The notes beneath the pieces are model-generated. The model ran no database searches. It saw nothing but the letters and a program-made list of their open reading frames with translations, and was not told the DNA's origin. Made by a program: the position numbers and the translations under genes. A stretch of 60,226 nucleotides of DNA, taken from CAYFPX01 sp964501915. GTDB taxonomy: Bacteria > Myxococcota_A > UBA796 > CAJQPC01. Positions 1-9,312 of this stretch are shown here, one piece after another (the stretch's first letter is position 1; each line of letters opens with the position of its first letter). The stretch spans positions 1 to 60,226 of the forward strand of contig CAZCVP010000017.1 of NCBI GenBank assembly GCA_964501915.1, in the 5' to 3' direction.

Positions 1-89
1 CCCCAACAGAACGGACGAAGACCGACGCATGCTCCGGTGCGCCCCGACCGACAGATCCGCTATCGTCCCGCCTGTGGGAGGAGCGACGG

Positions 90-1826
90 GTGGAGTCCCT
101 TCAGGATGGCCGCTACGAGCTGCGCGAGGTGCTGGGCCGAGGCGGCATGGCCACGGTCTACCGGGCCTGGGACAGCCGGCTGCAGGTCCATCGGGCGGTC
201 AAGGTACTCGCCGACAACCTGGCGACACGGCCCAAGCTGCGCGATCGCTTCGAGTCCGAAGCGCGCACGATGGCACGGCTGCACCACCCCAACCTGGTGA
301 CGGTGATGGATGTCGCCCGGGAAGGGGACCGGTACTACATGGTGATGGAGCTGGTGGAGGGCGGCAGCCTCCAGGACCGCCTGAAGCGGCACGGGGCCCT
401 CAGCGCCCGGCAGGGCAGCGAGGTGATGCAGGGTGTGCTCGAGGCGCTGAACCTGGCCCACAACCGCGGGGTCGTGCACCGCGACATCAAGCCGCACAAC
501 ATCCTGTTGTCCGCCGAAGGCATCCCGAAGCTGGTGGACTTCGGCATCGCCCAGATCCAGGCCGAGGACACGCGGACCCGCACCGGGGCCGTGATGGGCA
601 CGCTGGCCTACATGGCGCCCGAGCAGCAGCTCAACGCCAAGGGCGTCGACCCGCGCGCCGACATCTACGCAGCGGGAGCGACCCTCTGCGCCATCGTCCA
701 GGGAAAGGAGCCGACGGAGACGCTCTACGTCAAGGAAGCTCACGCGAGGGCCCTGGCGGGTCTTCCCGCGCCTCTGGTGGCGGTCATCAAGCGCGCCTGC
801 AGCTACTCGCCGGATGACCGCTTCGGTACTGCCGAACAGATGCGCAGCGCCCTGGTCGAGTCACACGCCCAGCTACCACAGGACCCCGACGCCTTGCCCC
901 TGGGGACTCCGCAGCCCCAGCTCGATCGAGGTGCCTGGAGCCCGACCCTCACCCCAGCGGACTCCTCCCTGGACCGCCGCCCCGACACCTGGACGGCCGA
1001 AGGCATGTTCGTGGAGCGCGAGACACCCGCGAGCCGGACGCCGCTCCCTGCCCCCCAGCTCCCCCCGACACCCCCCGGTCGGTCCAAGGAGACCATCTCC
1101 TTCGGTGACATCGACGATCCCGAACCGCTCCCAGCTCCGGAGCCCCTGCCCGAGGCACCCTCCGATGCTGGCGCGACGGCCTGGGGGACAGATCGCGGGC
1201 GCACCCGGCGGCGTGCTGGTGTCGTGGCCACGATGGTCGTCGGGATCACGGCCCTGGCTCTCCTCGCCTGGCCTTCGGGGGAGCGAGCCACCCCTGGGCC
1301 GCCACAGCCGGGGGCGACCGTCGGGGAAGCGCCGGCGCCCGCGCGCGAACCCGAGGCGCAGACCGAGGCCGAGCCCGAGGTCGCTGCCGAGCCCGAGGTC
1401 GCTGCCGAGCCCGAGGTCGTCGCCGAGCCCGAGGTCGCTGCCGAGCCAGGACCGAAGCCGACAGAGCGACCTTCGGTCGAGGCACCTCCCGCACCTCGAC
1501 CGGAGCCCACAGCGCCGAGAGCTGAGGCAGAGGGAGAGGCTCCAGCCGAGCCGGAGCCCGAGCTCGCGGTCGAACCCACCCCACCGCCAGTGGCAGCGCC
1601 CAGCCGAGGTCAGCTCATGATCAACTCCCTGCCCTGGAGTGAGCTGACGCTGGACGGGGCCAGCCGGGGAACGACGGACTGGTCGGGGGAGGTCACAGCC
1701 GGGCGCCACAACCTCGTCCTGGAGACCCCGGACGGCCGGGTCCACCGGGCCACGCTCGAGGTCCCCGCTGACGGCATCGTGCGCTACTGTTGGGACTTCT
1801 CGGAGGGGGGACCGTGCTTGCGCTGA
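90..1826 (+). CDS. Transmembrane Ser/Thr protein kinase with PEGA-like periplasmic tail (cassette 1)
   Basis: A Hanks-type kinase that phosphorylates Ser/Thr of unknown targets. Visible motifs are the Gly-rich loop GRGGMA (about residues 16-21), the AVK lysine (38), HRDIKPHN (about 130), DFG (about 150) and MAPEQ. A basic stretch RTRRR precedes a hydrophobic helix near residues 378-394. Then comes a Pro/Glu-rich linker with repeated AEPEV, and a C-terminal beta-type domain (SLPWSELTLDG...) ending in CWDF, which resembles PEGA domains and should be periplasmic. The GTG start at 90 sits behind GGGAGGAG at 75-82. The stop overlaps the next gene, so translation is probably coupled. The paralogue at 32829-34286 has the same architecture and the same CWDF ending. 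The kinase call is firm; the PEGA assignment is by resemblance. Confidence 0.93.
   Translation: MESLQDGRYELREVLGRGGMATVYRAWDSRLQVHRAVKVLADNLATRPKLRDRFESEARTMARLHHPNLVTVMDVAREGDRYYMVMELVEGGSLQDRLKRHGALSARQGSEVMQGVLEALNLAHNRGVVHRDIKPHNILLSAEGIPKLVDFGIAQIQAEDTRTRTGAVMGTLAYMAPEQQLNAKGVDPRADIYAAGATLCAIVQGKEPTETLYVKEAHARALAGLPAPLVAVIKRACSYSPDDRFGTAEQMRSALVESHAQLPQDPDALPLGTPQPQLDRGAWSPTLTPADSSLDRRPDTWTAEGMFVERETPASRTPLPAPQLPPTPPGRSKETISFGDIDDPEPLPAPEPLPEAPSDAGATAWGTDRGRTRRRAGVVATMVVGITALALLAWPSGERATPGPPQPGATVGEAPAPAREPEAQTEAEPEVAAEPEVAAEPEVVAEPEVAAEPGPKPTERPSVEAPPAPRPEPTAPRAEAEGEAPAEPEPELAVEPTPPPVAAPSRGQLMINSLPWSELTLDGASRGTTDWSGEVTAGRHNLVLETPDGRVHRATLEVPADGIVRYCWDFSEGGPCLR
1371..1442 (+). repeat. 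Four tandem 18-bp units encoding EPEVAA-type linker
   Basis: Four head-to-tail 18-bp copies of GAGCCCGAGGTCGCTGCC, the third with TCGTC instead of TCGCT. They lie in frame in the kinase gene and encode the acidic, proline-containing linker between the membrane helix and the PEGA-like domain. Such units expand or contract by slippage, so linker length probably varies between strains. Confidence 0.85.
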
Positions 1827-2998
1827 TGGTCTCGACCGCGCTGGCGACAGAGTGGGTCGTCGACCTGGACGGCGAGACCGAGCCCGAGTCGGTGGCGAAG
1901 GTGTTGGGACTGGCGGAAGCTCCCACCCCCATCACCGCCACGGACCTCGCACAGCGGCCAGCCCGCCTGCTCGGAGGGGGCAGCCTGGACTGGTGCGACT
2001 CGGCCCCGACGAGCCTGGAGGACCTGGCAGGGGCCATGGAGACGGCCGAGCGCGAGATGGCCTACATGAGGTACGAGAGCGCCGCCCGCACCCTCGGCCG
2101 GGCGTTCGACGACCTCCAGTGTCTGGGCGATCCCATCGACCCGAACCTGGCCGGGCGCCTCTTCTACCTCCGCGGCCTGGTGGCCCACCGCTCCGGCTTC
2201 GAAGAGCAGGCCCGTCGGGCCTTCAGCGCTGCTCTCGTCTTCCAGCCCGAGCTGGTCTGGGACGACGCCTTCCCCCCCAAGGCCCTGGACCTCTTCGAGG
2301 CCGCCCGAGCCGCCGCGGACTCCGTGGAGACGGTCCCGATCACCCTCCAGCCAGCGGGGACCGTGATCATCGACGGCGTCGAGCACAGCGACCTGGAATT
2401 GGCGCCTGGCACACACCTGCTCCAGCTCCAGGACCAGACGGCCACCCTCCAGGTCTTCCCGGGGACCCGTCCGACCCTCGTGCTGCCCGCACTGTACGAG
2501 GGCATCGAGGACTTCCCGAGCGTCGAGAGCCAGGCCACGCTGCTCCTGCTGGCAGACGAGGACACCCTGCACGTGGTCCACGAGGGGCACGTCTGGTCCC
2601 CGGGCCCGGAGGGCTACGAGGACCGAGGACGCCTGCCCCGCGCACGGCCCGAGCGGCCCGCGGCCGAGCCCCGGGAGCCTCGCCCCCAGGCGCCCCGAGA
2701 CGGACCGCGCTGGCTGGCCCCCGGGGGCGGCGCCGTGGCGCTCGGAGGTGCTGCGGTCGGCACGCTCGGCCTGCTCCTCACCCGGGACGCAGCCACGGAC
2801 GCCCGCACCGCCACCTCCTGGACGGACCACCAGGAGGTCGTGGGCCAGGCCAGGACCCGCGTGCGCATCGCCCAGGTCGGCTACGGCGTCGCGGCGGTCG
2901 GTGCGGTGCTCGGTGCCACGGGGCTCGTCCTCACCTCCGAGCGGGGCTGGACCCTGGCTCCGGTGCCCGGGGGGCTGCTCCTGACGGTGGACCGATGA
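1814..2998 (+). CDS. Secreted/membrane TPR-like protein with two C-terminal helices (cassette 1)
   Basis: Function unknown. From GTG 1814, GGAGG at 1802-1806 lies seven bases upstream and the product opens with a signal-like stretch MLALMVSTALA. An ATG at 1826 and a TTG at 1790 are alternatives. The middle (about residues 60-170) is helical with a paired-Cys pattern and resembles degenerate TPRs. A PEGA-like strand segment (GTVIIDGVEHSDLELAPG) follows. Two Gly/Ala-rich hydrophobic helices lie near residues 305-325 and 355-375. The same layout recurs in the genes at 34360-35616 and 38001-38798, so this is a three-member family in the window, two members of which directly follow a kinase. It may present or scaffold something at the membrane next to the kinase; that is inference. 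Confidence 0.8.
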   Translation: MLALMVSTALATEWVVDLDGETEPESVAKVLGLAEAPTPITATDLAQRPARLLGGGSLDWCDSAPTSLEDLAGAMETAEREMAYMRYESAARTLGRAFDDLQCLGDPIDPNLAGRLFYLRGLVAHRSGFEEQARRAFSAALVFQPELVWDDAFPPKALDLFEAARAAADSVETVPITLQPAGTVIIDGVEHSDLELAPGTHLLQLQDQTATLQVFPGTRPTLVLPALYEGIEDFPSVESQATLLLLADEDTLHVVHEGHVWSPGPEGYEDRGRLPRARPERPAAEPREPRPQAPRDGPRWLAPGGGAVALGGAAVGTLGLLLTRDAATDARTATSWTDHQEVVGQARTRVRIAQVGYGVAAVGAVLGATGLVLTSERGWTLAPVPGGLLLTVDR

Positions 2999-4500
2999 CG
3001 CTCATCCTGCTGGCGGCCTGCTTCGATGTCACCCCGACCTCCGTCGAGGACGCCCCCTGGTTCGACGGTGACGGCGACGGCTACGAGGTCGGCGAAGGAG
3101 ACTGCGACGACACCGACCCCCTGGTCTACCCCGACGCCGTCGAACTCTGTGACGGCGTCGACAACGACTGCGACGACACGACCGAGCCCCTGGTGCTCGT
3201 CGCCTGGTACCTCGACGACGACGGGGACGGCTACGGCCTCGAAGACGACGTCGTGCAGAGCTGCCATGCACCCGTCGGACGTGCCGACGTCGAGGGGGAC
3301 TGCGACGACGACGACGCCTCGATCCACCCCGGAGCCGACGAGACCTGCGACGGGGTCGACAACGACTGTGACGACGAGACCGACGAGGACCCTGTCGACG
3401 GGGAGACCTGGTACACCGACGACGACGGCGACGGCTACGGCGATCCGGCGACCGGACAGAGCGGCTGCAAGCCGGCCGGTCCGGTCACCGAGATCGCCGA
3501 CGACTGCGACGACGCCGACGCGGGGATCCACCCCGGGGCAGCGGAGGTCTGCGACGGGGTCGACAACAACTGCGACGAGGCGATCGACGAGGGTCTCGCC
3601 GGGGAGGACTGGGTCGAGCTGGACCCGCTCGAGGCGGCCGTGACCAACGGCGTCGCCCTGGCGACGGAGAGCCGGATCTACGTGCTGGGTGGTGCCGCTG
3701 CCGGCCCTTCGGCGGTCTTCGAGACCGACATCTACGCCGCCGAGATCCTCGCCGACGGGCTCGGTCCCTGGACCATCGCCGGCGCCATGCCCACCGAGCT
3801 CGCGAACTACGGCGCAGCCCTGCACGAGGACCGGGTCTACCTCTTCGCGGCCTGGCGGGGCCCGGTGTCGCACTTCGCCGACCTGCTGGAGGACGGCACG
3901 GTCGGTAGCTGGGTCGGGGGCTCGGTGCCGAGCTCGGCGGGCGAGAACGCCGGGGTCGCCGTGCACGACGACACCCTCTACGTGCTGGGGGCGCGCAGCG
4001 ACGAGGTCAGCCACGTTCCCCTGGACGACACGACCGGCTGGCTGAGCTGGGTCGACGATCCGCCCCTGCCCCGCACCGCCAACGCCAACACCTCCACCCT
4101 GGCCCGGGACGGCTACCTCTATGTCAGCTCAGCCCAGAACGACGCCGACGGGTATCACCCCGAGATCTTCATCGGCACCCTCGACACCGACGGCAGCGTC
4201 CTGGAGTGGGAGACCGTGTCAGCACCCATCACGCCGCTGACCATGATCGCCGTCGAGGACCAGCTCGTCCTGGTCCAGGACCTGGAGACCAGCTCCGAGC
4301 TCCTCGTCTATGCCGCTCCCTTCGAGGCCGGGGAGATCGGGGACTGGACACAGCTCCCCTCCCTCCCCGTCTACGTCACCAGCAGCGCGCCCGTGGTCGT
4401 GGAGACCCGTCTCTACCTCTTCGGGGGCACGACCAGCGGAGAGGGCTACGTCGGCTCCACCGAGGCCTGGAGGCTGGACCTGTGCCCGACGAGCGAGTGA
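2995..4500 (+). CDS. MopE-type Asp/Cys repeat lipoprotein with Kelch-like propeller
   Basis: Predicted surface or periplasmic lipoprotein of 501 residues. ATG 2995 overlaps the previous TGA. The signal is very short and uncharged (MTLILLAAC, Cys at 9). Residues about 22-200 hold three MopE-family metal-binding repeats, each pairing DGDGY and CDD..D...P with CDGVDNDCDD, preceded by DGDGYG calcium-loop-like turns. Residues about 205-500 have repeated hydrophobic, Gly-containing strands (IYVLGGAA, RVYLFAAW, TLYVLGAR, RLYLFGGT) typical of a Kelch/galactose-oxidase-like beta-propeller. Ca2+ or Cu binding is inferred from the family. Its place behind the kinase suggests a ligand-binding or adhesive partner. 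Confidence 0.88.
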   Translation: MTLILLAACFDVTPTSVEDAPWFDGDGDGYEVGEGDCDDTDPLVYPDAVELCDGVDNDCDDTTEPLVLVAWYLDDDGDGYGLEDDVVQSCHAPVGRADVEGDCDDDDASIHPGADETCDGVDNDCDDETDEDPVDGETWYTDDDGDGYGDPATGQSGCKPAGPVTEIADDCDDADAGIHPGAAEVCDGVDNNCDEAIDEGLAGEDWVELDPLEAAVTNGVALATESRIYVLGGAAAGPSAVFETDIYAAEILADGLGPWTIAGAMPTELANYGAALHEDRVYLFAAWRGPVSHFADLLEDGTVGSWVGGSVPSSAGENAGVAVHDDTLYVLGARSDEVSHVPLDDTTGWLSWVDDPPLPRTANANTSTLARDGYLYVSSAQNDADGYHPEIFIGTLDTDGSVLEWETVSAPITPLTMIAVEDQLVLVQDLETSSELLVYAAPFEAGEIGDWTQLPSLPVYVTSSAPVVVETRLYLFGGTTSGEGYVGSTEAWRLDLCPTSE

Positions 4501-4510
4501 GCGCACCGAG

Positions 4511-6313
4511 ATGATCACCTGGTGGCTGGCAGCGTGCCTGGTCGGCGTGCAGGACGAGGACGGCGACGGCTACGCCCCCTCCGACGGGGACTGTGACGAC
4601 ACCCGCGCCGAGGTCTTCCCCGGCGCCGACGAACACTGCAATGGCCGCGACGATGACTGTGACGGCACAGTCGATGGCCGCGACGCACTGGACGTCGAGG
4701 TCTTCTACCTGGACCTCGACGGGGACGGCGCGGGCGGGACCCCGGTGGCGGCCTGCGAGGCGCCAGAGGGAGCCGCGGACACCCTGGAGGACTGCGACGA
4801 CCTCGACGCGGGCATCTACCCGGAGGCCGAGGAGATCTGCGACGGCGTGGACCAGGACTGCGACGACGAGATCGACGAGGGTCTGCTGCCCGAGGGCACC
4901 TGGTGGGCGGACCGGGACGGGGACGGCTACGGCGATCCGGAGTCCCCCCTGGAGAGCTGCGAGCCTGCGACAGAGGCTGTCGACAACGACCAGGACTGTG
5001 ACGACGACAGCGCCGTGGCGAACCCGGAGGGGGTCGAGGTCCTGGACGGGGTCGACAACGACTGCGACGGCGCCATCGACAGGCTGACCTACGAGGACGC
5101 CACGATCGTGCTCGACGACGTGGGCGACAACTGCATCGGGCGCTCCCTGGCCACGGCCGGCGACACCCTGCTCATCGGGGGCTTCTGCGGCAGCGACCGC
5201 GAGGTCCCCGGCCACGTCTGGCTGCTCGACGGGCCGATCACCGCCTCTGGCGACCTCTCCAGCGCCGTCACCCTGGCGGGCGAGTACAACATGGCGGCCG
5301 GCAACTCCCTGGCGGTCTTGAGCGAGACCCAGATCGCCGTGGGAGCCCCCGTCGCCAAGTGGGCCTCCGGCGCCCCGGAAGACGGGGCCGTCTATGTTGT
5401 GGACCTGCCCGTCGAGGAGTCCGCCGACCTGGTGGACGTCTCCACCGCCGTCATCCGAGGCATCTCGGCCCCCGACCGCCTGGGCATCCGGCTCGTGGCC
5501 GGCAGCTACACGAGCGACGACACCCCGGACCTGGTGGTGATCGCGACAGGCTATCCGGACTGGGACAGCACCGCGTTCGTCTTCGAAGGTCCGCTGGTGG
5601 GCAGCCCCAGCTACGGATCCGCCGAGGCCATCCTCTCGGGCCCGGAGGGTGTGGGCATGCAGATGTCCGTGGTGGCGGACCTCGGCGACCTCGACGGCGA
5701 CGGAGACTCGGAGCTGGCCTTCGGGGGGTACGCCGCCAACGACGAGGACGGAGCCGTGAGCGTGGTCACGACCCCCGTCGGCGGCAGCCTCGACCTCGCG
5801 GACCACGCCTGGGCCTGGATCGAAGGGAAGTCCGCGACTCGCTTCGGCGCGAACGTCGCGGGCGCCGCCATCGACGGGGACGGCACCAACGACCACCTGG
5901 TGTCGTCCACGGAGTCCGGGGAGCTGCACGTCTTCCCGGGGGTCTCGGTGGCCACGGCCGAGACGCCCGCCGACGCCACGATCACCCTGTCGGGCCTCGG
6001 GGACGCCCCGACCCTCCGACCCCTCGGGGATCTGGACGGCCTGACCGGAGACGAGCTCCTCCTGGGCTCCAGGGCCTGGGGCGGCGGCGGCGCACTGCTG
6101 GTGATCCCGGGCGGACTGGGAGACGGAACCCACCAGGCCAGCGACGTCACGCTGATCGAGGTCCTCGGAGCCTCCGGGAGCTGGTTCGGCGAGGCCGCCA
6201 CCCTGGGAGTCGACGTGGGAGAGGCCGGCCAGGAAGGTGTCTGGGTCGGCGCACCCTTCTCGACCGACTACCACCATCCGGGAACGGTCTACGGCTTCGC
6301 CTGGAGTCTCTGA
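4511..6313 (+). CDS. MopE-type Asp/Cys repeat lipoprotein with FG-GAP-like propeller
   Basis: Predicted lipoprotein of 600 residues. ATG 4511 opens MITWWLAAC (lipobox-like, Cys at 9, no positive charge). Three MopE-like repeats occupy about residues 14-190. The rest shows FG-GAP/integrin-alpha-type blades, clearest in LGDLDGDGDSELAFGG, with several degenerate ones, so a beta-propeller is likely. It is the last gene of cassette 1, ten bases after the Kelch protein. FG-GAP blades bind Ca2+ through DxDxDG loops; the partner is unknown. Downstream is a long non-coding stretch, so the operon probably ends here. Confidence 0.87.
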   Translation: MITWWLAACLVGVQDEDGDGYAPSDGDCDDTRAEVFPGADEHCNGRDDDCDGTVDGRDALDVEVFYLDLDGDGAGGTPVAACEAPEGAADTLEDCDDLDAGIYPEAEEICDGVDQDCDDEIDEGLLPEGTWWADRDGDGYGDPESPLESCEPATEAVDNDQDCDDDSAVANPEGVEVLDGVDNDCDGAIDRLTYEDATIVLDDVGDNCIGRSLATAGDTLLIGGFCGSDREVPGHVWLLDGPITASGDLSSAVTLAGEYNMAAGNSLAVLSETQIAVGAPVAKWASGAPEDGAVYVVDLPVEESADLVDVSTAVIRGISAPDRLGIRLVAGSYTSDDTPDLVVIATGYPDWDSTAFVFEGPLVGSPSYGSAEAILSGPEGVGMQMSVVADLGDLDGDGDSELAFGGYAANDEDGAVSVVTTPVGGSLDLADHAWAWIEGKSATRFGANVAGAAIDGDGTNDHLVSSTESGELHVFPGVSVATAETPADATITLSGLGDAPTLRPLGDLDGLTGDELLLGSRAWGGGGALLVIPGGLGDGTHQASDVTLIEVLGASGSWFGEAATLGVDVGEAGQEGVWVGAPFSTDYHHPGTVYGFAWSL

Positions 6314-7057
6314 GACCCCGGGACCAACCCCCCACGGGACGGACGGCGGCGCGTCCGGCTCCCCGGTGCGGAGCCGTGACACGGGTGCGACCAGGATCCG
6401 GGGGGCAGAGACCGCCCTCCGAATCGCCTGGGTGGGAACGACCCACCGCACCCCGCGCTCACAGCTCCTGTCGAGGAGCTCGGCGAAGGAGTCTGCACTC
6501 GGGATCCGGGAGGATCTCGAGCGGACCAAAGGGAACCGGGCCCAGCCGTGGCTGAGCAGGGTGGTGCTACCGGCTCCCGGTCGCTGCGTGCGGGCCGCTC
6601 CCACCTGAGAGGCCATCGCCTTGCCGCAACCACCGAGCGGGTGGACACCATTGTCGGGCAAGCCCGTCCGGGGGTCCACCGCCCGGGCCCCGGCTCGTGG
6701 GGGGCCGAATCGCTCCTTGTCCATGCCCATCACCGGGACCGGCACGGCCCACCACGGCCCGACGGCCCCGGTGCGGGGTCCTCAGTCCGAGGTGTCTGGT
6801 TTCGAGCCGAACGATGCCAACCGATCGACCCGTCCCGCGGGAGGTGTCAAAGAACCGCGCGGCGAAGGACGAAGTCCTTCGTCCGCGAGACCCGACGTGG
6901 ACGTCGGGGGATTCGCATCGGACATGTGCGGCTCCGGTTGGTTGTTGGGCATGGAAGCGGGGGCACGAAGCCCTCGCCGGCGGGCACCCGGCGGGTGTCC
7001 GCACGAACATAGAACGCGGCGGGCCCGGAAGTGTTCGTGACGGTTGGGTGACGAGGC
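6314..7057. other. Non-coding region between convergent genes
   Basis: No reading frame here looks like protein in composition, and none has a convincing start plus Shine-Dalgarno. It separates the end of the plus-strand cassette from the end of the minus-strand operon. Its only clear structure is the pair of hairpins at 6858-6908. It may hold remnants of a decayed gene, but I recognise none. Confidence 0.5.
6858..6908. terminator. Two adjacent hairpins between convergent operons
   Basis: Hairpin 1 pairs CGCGG+CGAAGGAC (6858-6870) with GTCCTTCG+CCGCG (6874-6881, 6883-6887), with loop GAA and one bulged T. Hairpin 2 pairs CCCGACGT (6891-6898) with ACGTCGGG (6901-6908) around GG. No T-tract follows on either strand, so if they terminate transcription it would be by a U-tract-independent route. 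They could also be a structured RNA or a protein-binding palindrome. Confidence 0.35.
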
Positions 7058-8443
7058 TCAGTCCGCCCCGGCGCAGGCCTCCACGTCGAGCCCCCCGGCC
7101 TCCAGCGCGTCCCGACTCCAGGGGTCGGCGGCGTGGATGGCCTCGAGATCCGGGACTTCGAGGTCAGAACCCAGGACCTCGTTGATCGCCTCGATGAACA
7201 GCTCGGCGATCATCGCGTAGCCCGTGTCGCTGAAGTGCACGCCGTCGAGGCTGAGCAGACCGCCGAACTGGGTCACGGGCAGCCAGGTGTCGCCCGCCGC
7301 GACGACCGCCGCCAGGTCGACGACGTGGAGGGTCGGCCGCTCGGTCGCTTCGGACACGAGCAGGTCGTTCATCGCGTCGGCCGAGCCGTCGATGAGGGCC
7401 ACCAACTCGTCGACCTCCTCGGGGGAGCTGCCGGCGGCGACCATCGCGTCCCGCTTGCTCTCGGTGATCGGCAGCAGGCTGGGCCGCGGCAGGGTGGCGA
7501 GGAAGACCTCGGCCCCCAGGGCCTCCAGGCGGTCCAGCAGGGGCACGAGCCCGGCTTCGAAGTCCTCCAGGGTGGTCACCCGCTCCGGGTCGATGTCATC
7601 GCCCTCGACCAGCGCCCCGATGACGTCGTTGCCGAACAGGTCCGTGCACACCACCAGGGTCGGCGAGGCCTGCTCCAGGACCTCGAGCTGGCTGGTGACG
7701 ACCGGGGAGCCGAGGGCGCCGTAGGGGTCGAGCACCAGGTGGGCGATGAACTGCTGTCCGAAGTCGTCGGAGGGCACGCCGTGCAGCACGTCGGCGAGGT
7801 CGCTGTCCCCGATCGCCAGGTTGCGAGGAAAGAGCTCCGGGGTGATGCGGCCCCAGGAGAAGCCGAACTCCCCCGTCTCCGGGTCGGACAGGGTGGTGAG
7901 GACCTCCAGGGCGGCGTCGCTGACGAAGTCCACGATCGACGGCGGCTGGCAGGCCGGGGGATCACTCAGGTCGCCGGGCCCGATGTGGGGGAAGAGCCCG
8001 GGCTCCAGCAGGGGCAGCGGGTGGTAGGCACCGCCGTGCTGGGCGATCACCGCCGACGGGCTCACCAGCGCACCGTGGGTGGTCGGCACGCCGCCCTGGA
8101 CGCCCATGGTGAGGCTTGCGCCGATGGCGTAGAAGCCCTCGAAGTCCGGGGTCGCCGCCGGCTCGTAGGTGTAGGCCTCCTCCACCACCAGCTCCTCGTC
8201 CGCCGTGGTCAGCACCAGGTCCGCCGGACCGGGCTCCGGTGCGCCCTGGAGCGTGACCTGAAGGGTCTGGTCGGAGAGGGCGACGAGGTCGTAGGCGGGC
8301 ACACCCCCGAGGGTGACGGCGAGGACCTCGTCGGCGGCGAAGTCCAGCTCCAGGCTCACGGGCTGGTAGCCGCTGGACGGACCGGACTCCGGAGTCACGG
8401 TCGCGGCGGGGCCACAGGCCAGCAGCGAGAGGGCGAGCAGCAC
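7058..8443 (-). CDS. SGNH/GDSL-type hydrolase lipoprotein
   Basis: Likely secreted esterase or acyl-hydrolase. The GTG start at 8443 is one base past the upstream stop (8445) and gives MLLALSLLAC, a short lipobox signal. Residues about 25-95 resemble an IPT/TIG-like Ig fold. The catalytic part shows block I as YAIGASLTMG (Ala replaces the usual Asp of GDSL; Ser is kept), a GND block in LFGNDVIG, and block V DGVHFSDTGY, which supplies the Asp-x-x-His pair. That preserves the Ser/Gly/Asn/His set. The substrate is not readable from sequence. It is the last gene of a four-gene minus-strand operon. Confidence 0.8.
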   Translation of the reverse strand: MLLALSLLACGPAATVTPESGPSSGYQPVSLELDFAADEVLAVTLGGVPAYDLVALSDQTLQVTLQGAPEPGPADLVLTTADEELVVEEAYTYEPAATPDFEGFYAIGASLTMGVQGGVPTTHGALVSPSAVIAQHGGAYHPLPLLEPGLFPHIGPGDLSDPPACQPPSIVDFVSDAALEVLTTLSDPETGEFGFSWGRITPELFPRNLAIGDSDLADVLHGVPSDDFGQQFIAHLVLDPYGALGSPVVTSQLEVLEQASPTLVVCTDLFGNDVIGALVEGDDIDPERVTTLEDFEAGLVPLLDRLEALGAEVFLATLPRPSLLPITESKRDAMVAAGSSPEEVDELVALIDGSADAMNDLLVSEATERPTLHVVDLAAVVAAGDTWLPVTQFGGLLSLDGVHFSDTGYAMIAELFIEAINEVLGSDLEVPDLEAIHAADPWSRDALEAGGLDVEACAGAD

Positions 8444-8444
8444 G

Positions 8445-9284
8445 TCAGCCCGCCATGCGGGTCCGGAGCTCGTCGAGGTGATCGCGCACCATCTGGGCGT
8501 CGCGCGCACAGGGGCAGGCCACCAGGTAGGACTCCAGCTCGTCGATGGCCTCCGGGACCCGGTCGAGGCGGGCCAGGACCCAGCCCCGATCCCGTCGCTC
8601 GGGCAGGAGCCCCGGGTCCAGCAGGAGCATGCGGTCGATGCACCGCAGGACCCCGGCGAGGTCCGTGCGTCGCAGGTAGCTGCCCTTGAGGTTGTTGTTC
8701 AGGCGCACCAGGATCTGACGCGGGCTGGCGGGCCGGGTGTAGCGGGCGAAGCGCTCGGCGCCGACGGGGCCGCCACCGAACATCGCGCTGAGGCGACGCT
8801 CGAGGTGTTCCTCTCGCAGGACGTCGCCCCCGTGGAAGGGGTCGAGGTAGAAGCGGGGCACGGCGTCGGCCGGAGAGACGAGGAAGTGGGACGGGAAGGC
8901 GATGCCGTCCAGCGTGAGCCCGGCCCGCCGCCCGACGGCGATCGCGATCACGCAGAGCAGGATCGGCAGGCCCTTGCGGCGCTCGAGCACCTGGTCGAGC
9001 AACGAGTTCCGCGGGTCGTCGTAGGTGTCGACGTCGCCCTGGAGGCCGAGCTCCACGTGGAGCAGGTGGTTGAGTCGAGCCACCCGCTCCACCAGGCCCG
9101 CGCCGGGAGGAAGACGCAGGCGCTGCCCGAGGGAGTCCAGCTCCGCGAGGATGGCGAAGGGGTCGATGCCCGGCTGCTCTTCGGCGGCGACATAGGCCGC
9201 GCCCAGCTCCAGCGGCAGGTCCTCGCCACAGCGCTCGATGAGCGCTGAGAAGGAGCCCGGACAGCGGAGCGCGACCTCGGCCAT
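8445..9284 (-). CDS. SirB1-like transglutaminase-fold/TPR protein
   Basis: A 279-residue protein of the SirB1/Transglut_core2 type. The hallmark region NSLLDQVLERRKGLPILLCV...GIAFPSHFLV sits mid-protein, and a TPR-like helical tail follows (IDRMLLLDPGLLPERRDRG, then a second helical pair). ATG 9284 is the first canonical start after the stop of the upstream methyltransferase (9313). I see no signal peptide, so it is probably cytoplasmic. Family members are widespread but their biochemical role is poorly defined. It overlaps neither neighbour but lies one base from the SGNH hydrolase. Confidence 0.85.
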   Translation of the reverse strand: MAEVALRCPGSFSALIERCGEDLPLELGAAYVAAEEQPGIDPFAILAELDSLGQRLRLPPGAGLVERVARLNHLLHVELGLQGDVDTYDDPRNSLLDQVLERRKGLPILLCVIAIAVGRRAGLTLDGIAFPSHFLVSPADAVPRFYLDPFHGGDVLREEHLERRLSAMFGGGPVGAERFARYTRPASPRQILVRLNNNLKGSYLRRTDLAGVLRCIDRMLLLDPGLLPERRDRGWVLARLDRVPEAIDELESYLVACPCARDAQMVRDHLDELRTRMAG

Positions 9285-9312
9285 GAGGATCGCTAACCGG
9301 GCGAGCGACCTG

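Noticed and set aside
1852..2994. Long open frame upstream of the MopE-Kelch start
   Set aside because: It overlaps the TPR-like gene in another frame and gives Arg/Pro/Gly-rich sequence without motifs. The true start at 2995 overlaps the previous stop.
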